DNA from: Benincasa hispida
Lineage: Eukaryota > Streptophyta > Magnoliopsida > Cucurbitales > Cucurbitaceae
Reading direction: 5' to 3'
Length of the DNA stretch: 64,000 nucleotides
Assembly (NCBI RefSeq): GCF_009727055.1
Contig: NC_052354.1
Coordinates: 53,180,960 to 53,244,959, forward strand
Below the pieces are notes generated by a model. That model saw nothing but the letters and a program-made list of their open reading frames with translations, was not told the origin of the DNA and ran no database searches. A program made the position numbers and the translations under genes. Positions 61,766 to 64,000 of this stretch are shown here, one piece after another. The stretch's first letter is position 1; each line of letters opens with the position of its first letter.

Positions 61766-62865
61766 AGATAACAATCTGATGTTAATTTTTCTGAGGGTTT
61801 CAATTTCTCTATAGCATCGATTTCCACTGGCTAATTTGACCATCTGTTTGTACATTAACATTTATATCTTCTCTTCATTTTCAAATTACTTTGTCCGTCA
61901 TTGTTTAGCATGTTTGCCTTATAACTTTATTCCAACATCCATTTTTCATCATCTCTATTTTGCACTTGTTCTCATACTATCCGACATCCGTCGATTATAG
62001 GTTGTGACTCAAAATGATTTCAACTTCAAGAACAGTTGGGATGAAAGTTGTTGCAGTAGACACTTTGTCGATCGTGATAGTAAAGAGGCTAACCATGTCA
62101 ACGAATCTTAGTAACTATTTCAAAAGTAATATCCTAAAGAAAAAACCCTAACTCTTTTCAATTAACCCTTCCCCTCACTTCATCAATGAATTCTCACACG
62201 TACCTCTCATCTGCCTCATGCAAAAAAGTTACTCTCAGAATTATAGTACGTAATTTTACACTTCACTCCCTCCCCTCCGCCCCCAAAAAAAGGGCAATCG
62301 TATAATGATGTTAAAAAGTAGGATTTAAAAACTATACTTTATTTAATCTACAAAGTATAATATATCGTATAAGATAAAATAATATCCATTTTAGCATAGT
62401 GGACACTTTTTTTATATATTAAACTAACCTGGTTGATATCAAATAGATAACACGTCTTGAGTATAAAATACAAGGAACTTTAAACTTCACGCTTAAATGT
62501 AGACATGAGATTTAAACTTTCAATTTCAAAGGAAAGAACTATCAAACTATGCTGCTTTATGTGATGTTTCTCAAATTAGATGAGTGCACTCTTTTGAAAC
62601 ATTAAATAAATAGTACCTTTTAAACAATAGCATAGATAGATGACACTTTAAATCAACCGGCTTTAATAACACCTCCTTCTGGTCATAAAACCAAACCCGA
62701 GAAATTGTCAAACAAAAAAGTTGCATTTTAAAAACAATGATAATTGTTAACAACCAAATAAATGAGATGAGGATAAGAACAATACTAGGAAGCATCTCAA
62801 AGAAGTAAAAAAGATTTGCCACATGACAAACTATAAAACAATTAGGAGAAATGCATGACGCACAT
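61766..62865. other. Intergenic region between convergent genes
   Basis: AT-rich DNA with no recognised gene. A C-rich tract (CACTCCCTCCCCTCCGCCCC, about 62264-62283) lies in it. The minus-strand frame at 62571-62876 has no recognisable domain. Confidence 0.5.
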
Positions 62866-62947
62866 AAGGTGAGCATAGCTCAATTGACATAAAAATATGC
62901 ATCTCATTTTTTTAAAAAAAGATAAAACGAGAGCCTAATGTATGTGT

Positions 62948-62979
<32 letters not shown>

Positions 62980-63075
62980 CTTCAATACTGTTACTGCCAA
63001 AGTGAGTATAGTTCAACTAGCATAAAAATGTATATTCTCGATCAAAAGAAATGAGGTTCAAATCCCGCCCCATGT
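62866..63075 (+). repeat. Two tRNA-like (SINE-type) repeat copies
   Basis: Copy 1 (from about 62866) has AAGGTGAGCATAGCTCAATT and CATAAAAATATGCATCTC but lacks a clear B box. Copy 2 (about 62999-63075) has AAGTGAGTATAGTTCAACTA, CATAAAAATGTATATTCTCG and GAGGTTCAAATCCCGCCCC. These match a polymerase III A box (AGCTCAA-TGG type) and B box (GGTTCAAATCC). A TA microsatellite (62952-62977) lies between them. They are probably tRNA-derived SINE pieces and not functional tRNAs. Confidence 0.5.
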
Positions 63076-63079
63076 TGAA

Positions 63080-63263
63080 CTAATACTCCCTATTGACATG
63101 GTGTATACAATATATACCTTTTTGCTTTACACGAGACAACAAATCATATAGATTTTTTGCAGGAAGATCATGGATCAAAGAAAGAATTTCCCCCTTTATA
63201 AGCAAACTGTTTACAAGCAGAACCTGAGTGAGTGAATACAAGAACAAGCGCCTCTCTCTCTCT
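63080..63263 (-). other. Probable 3' UTR of the BRIZ-type gene
   Basis: This is sequence downstream of the TAG on the minus strand, with a GA/CT tract (63251-63266) directly at the stop codon. The polyadenylation site is not identified. The gene is tail-to-tail with the TOPLESS-related gene. Confidence 0.4.
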
Positions 63264-63561
63264 CTAATTCCGCCTTCGGCTACCCTTCTTCTTTCTGCCG
63301 TTGCTGGGTGACGATTCTTTTGCAGGTACAGGCAAGAGTGTTCCACCTTTTATGTCATCTGAATCCGTAATGTTGTTGAGTGTCTTTTGAGCTTCAATGT
63401 AGACTGTAAGATCTCTAATCTGTAACATCATAATCAAACATAGCCAAGTGCTATTAGTGAGACATGGAATACATAAGAGCATTCAGCATGGTGTAAATGT
63501 CACTACCTGTTCTTCCAAATCATGTATTTTCTCATTCCTCAACTTCAACAAAGCGAGTTCT
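63264..63561 (-). CDS. BRIZ1: BRIZ-type BRAP2/RING/ZnF-UBP protein, last two coding exons
   Basis: On the minus strand, exon 63561-63507 encodes ELALLKLRNEKIHDLEEQ, ends before a GTAGTG donor and follows an ATGACAG acceptor. The final exon 63419-63264 encodes IRDLTVYIEAQKTLNNIT, GGTLLPVPAKES and a basic tail GRKKKGSRRRN before TAG. The junction LEEQ-IRDLTVYIEAQ and the VLPVP plus basic tail are those of the C-terminus of plant BRIZ proteins. These are BRAP2, RING and ZnF-UBP E3 ubiquitin ligases that act as BRIZ1/BRIZ2 heteromers in seed germination. The piece here is the end of the coiled coil. The catalytic and zinc-finger domains lie beyond position 64000. BRIZ1 versus BRIZ2 cannot be settled from this tail. 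Confidence 0.75.
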
Positions 63562-64000
63562 CTGTCATACAAAGTGTAATTACAAAGGTGAGAACTTGAC
63601 ACCAAACTTTTTTTTTTCTTTTTTTTATAAAAAACATTTCATTGATAAACAAAATAGGAAAACCCCCAAAGAATCCAAAAGAATGCAAGCATAACGGCTA
63701 GCCAAATCATCTTTTTTAAAACACCAAAAGAATGACCCACCAAAAGAAGTGCAAGGTATTGATAATGTTGTTCGGACACACCGATAACCAACCAAAAGCG
63801 TCCCAAATAGTATCATAATCATTCCATACTAATGAGTGACACCATACTTGAGTATCAACGCTGGAAAACTATTATTCAATAAGCAGAAGGTGAACCAAGA
63901 CTCCCAACGTTAGTTCTCTCACCCAGTGCAGACTCCCATGAAATTCCACATCTCACGCTATTATCATTCCCAAATATATGCTAATATCATGTGTCGTGGA
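63562..64000 (-). other. Intron of the BRIZ-type gene, truncated by the window end
   Basis: No further exon of the family's coiled-coil or zinc-finger part is seen up to 64000. The stretch contains a repeat-like block (ATTTCATTGATAAACAAAAT, CCCCCAAAGAATCCAAAAGA) reminiscent of dispersed plant repeats. Confidence 0.45.

Noticed and set aside
62999..63075. Functional tRNA gene
   Set aside because: A- and B-box-like motifs are present but no acceptor or anticodon stems; a SINE-type repeat is more likely.

Overview
The window is nuclear DNA of a dicot plant. It is very AT-rich, carries GT-AG introns, is packed with LTR retrotransposons primed by initiator tRNA-Met, and holds an intact TOPLESS-family gene. 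The dominant LTR family begins TGTTGGGTTTTATGTCC. From memory this family is common in Cucurbitaceae, so a cucurbit is my best guess, but nothing here proves it.

Layout. Positions 1-3.5 kb hold a Ty1/copia LTR end abutting a decayed antisense copia element. From 3.5 to 7.1 kb is AT-rich intergenic DNA with small repeat relics. From 7.1 to 19.4 kb is a nest of related copia-type elements: a plus-strand leader fragment, a minus-strand element with a complete LTR, and a third, internally deleted plus-strand element (9736-16590) inserted into the second. A 38-bp Nextera mate-pair junction adapter sits inside the 3' LTR of the third element. From 19.4 to 33.8 kb lies AT-rich DNA with a kinase pseudogene fragment, a hAT element with a perfect 8-bp target duplication, a CACTA-like end, foldback elements, a Tourist-like MITE and a solo-LTR-like block. 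From 33.8 to 35.8 kb is a direct duplication of about 1 kb, apparently identical, with a single N beside the join; this looks like an assembly fault. From 36.07 to 44.53 kb is an old minus-strand solo LTR interrupted by a second LTR and by a CACTA-like element that itself contains a third LTR. From 44.5 to 50.2 kb is AT-rich DNA with a tRNA-Gln pseudogene, a foldback and a MITE.

Genes. The one complete gene is a TOPLESS-related transcriptional corepressor at 50601-61405 (+): 25 coding exons, 1,134 codons before the stop, all junctions in frame, plus a probable 5'-UTR intron. Introns 7 and 13 have been enlarged by insertions. Downstream and tail-to-tail, the last two coding exons of a BRIZ-type (BRAP2/RING/ZnF-UBP) gene lie on the minus strand from 63264; the rest of that gene is outside the window.

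No operon-like or defence-like system is present. The least ordinary features are the palindrome-rich modules at one fixed place in the retroelement leaders, the multi-level nesting, and two signatures of assembly or library artefacts. All classifications rest on reading the sequence and on recalled family knowledge; no searches were run.
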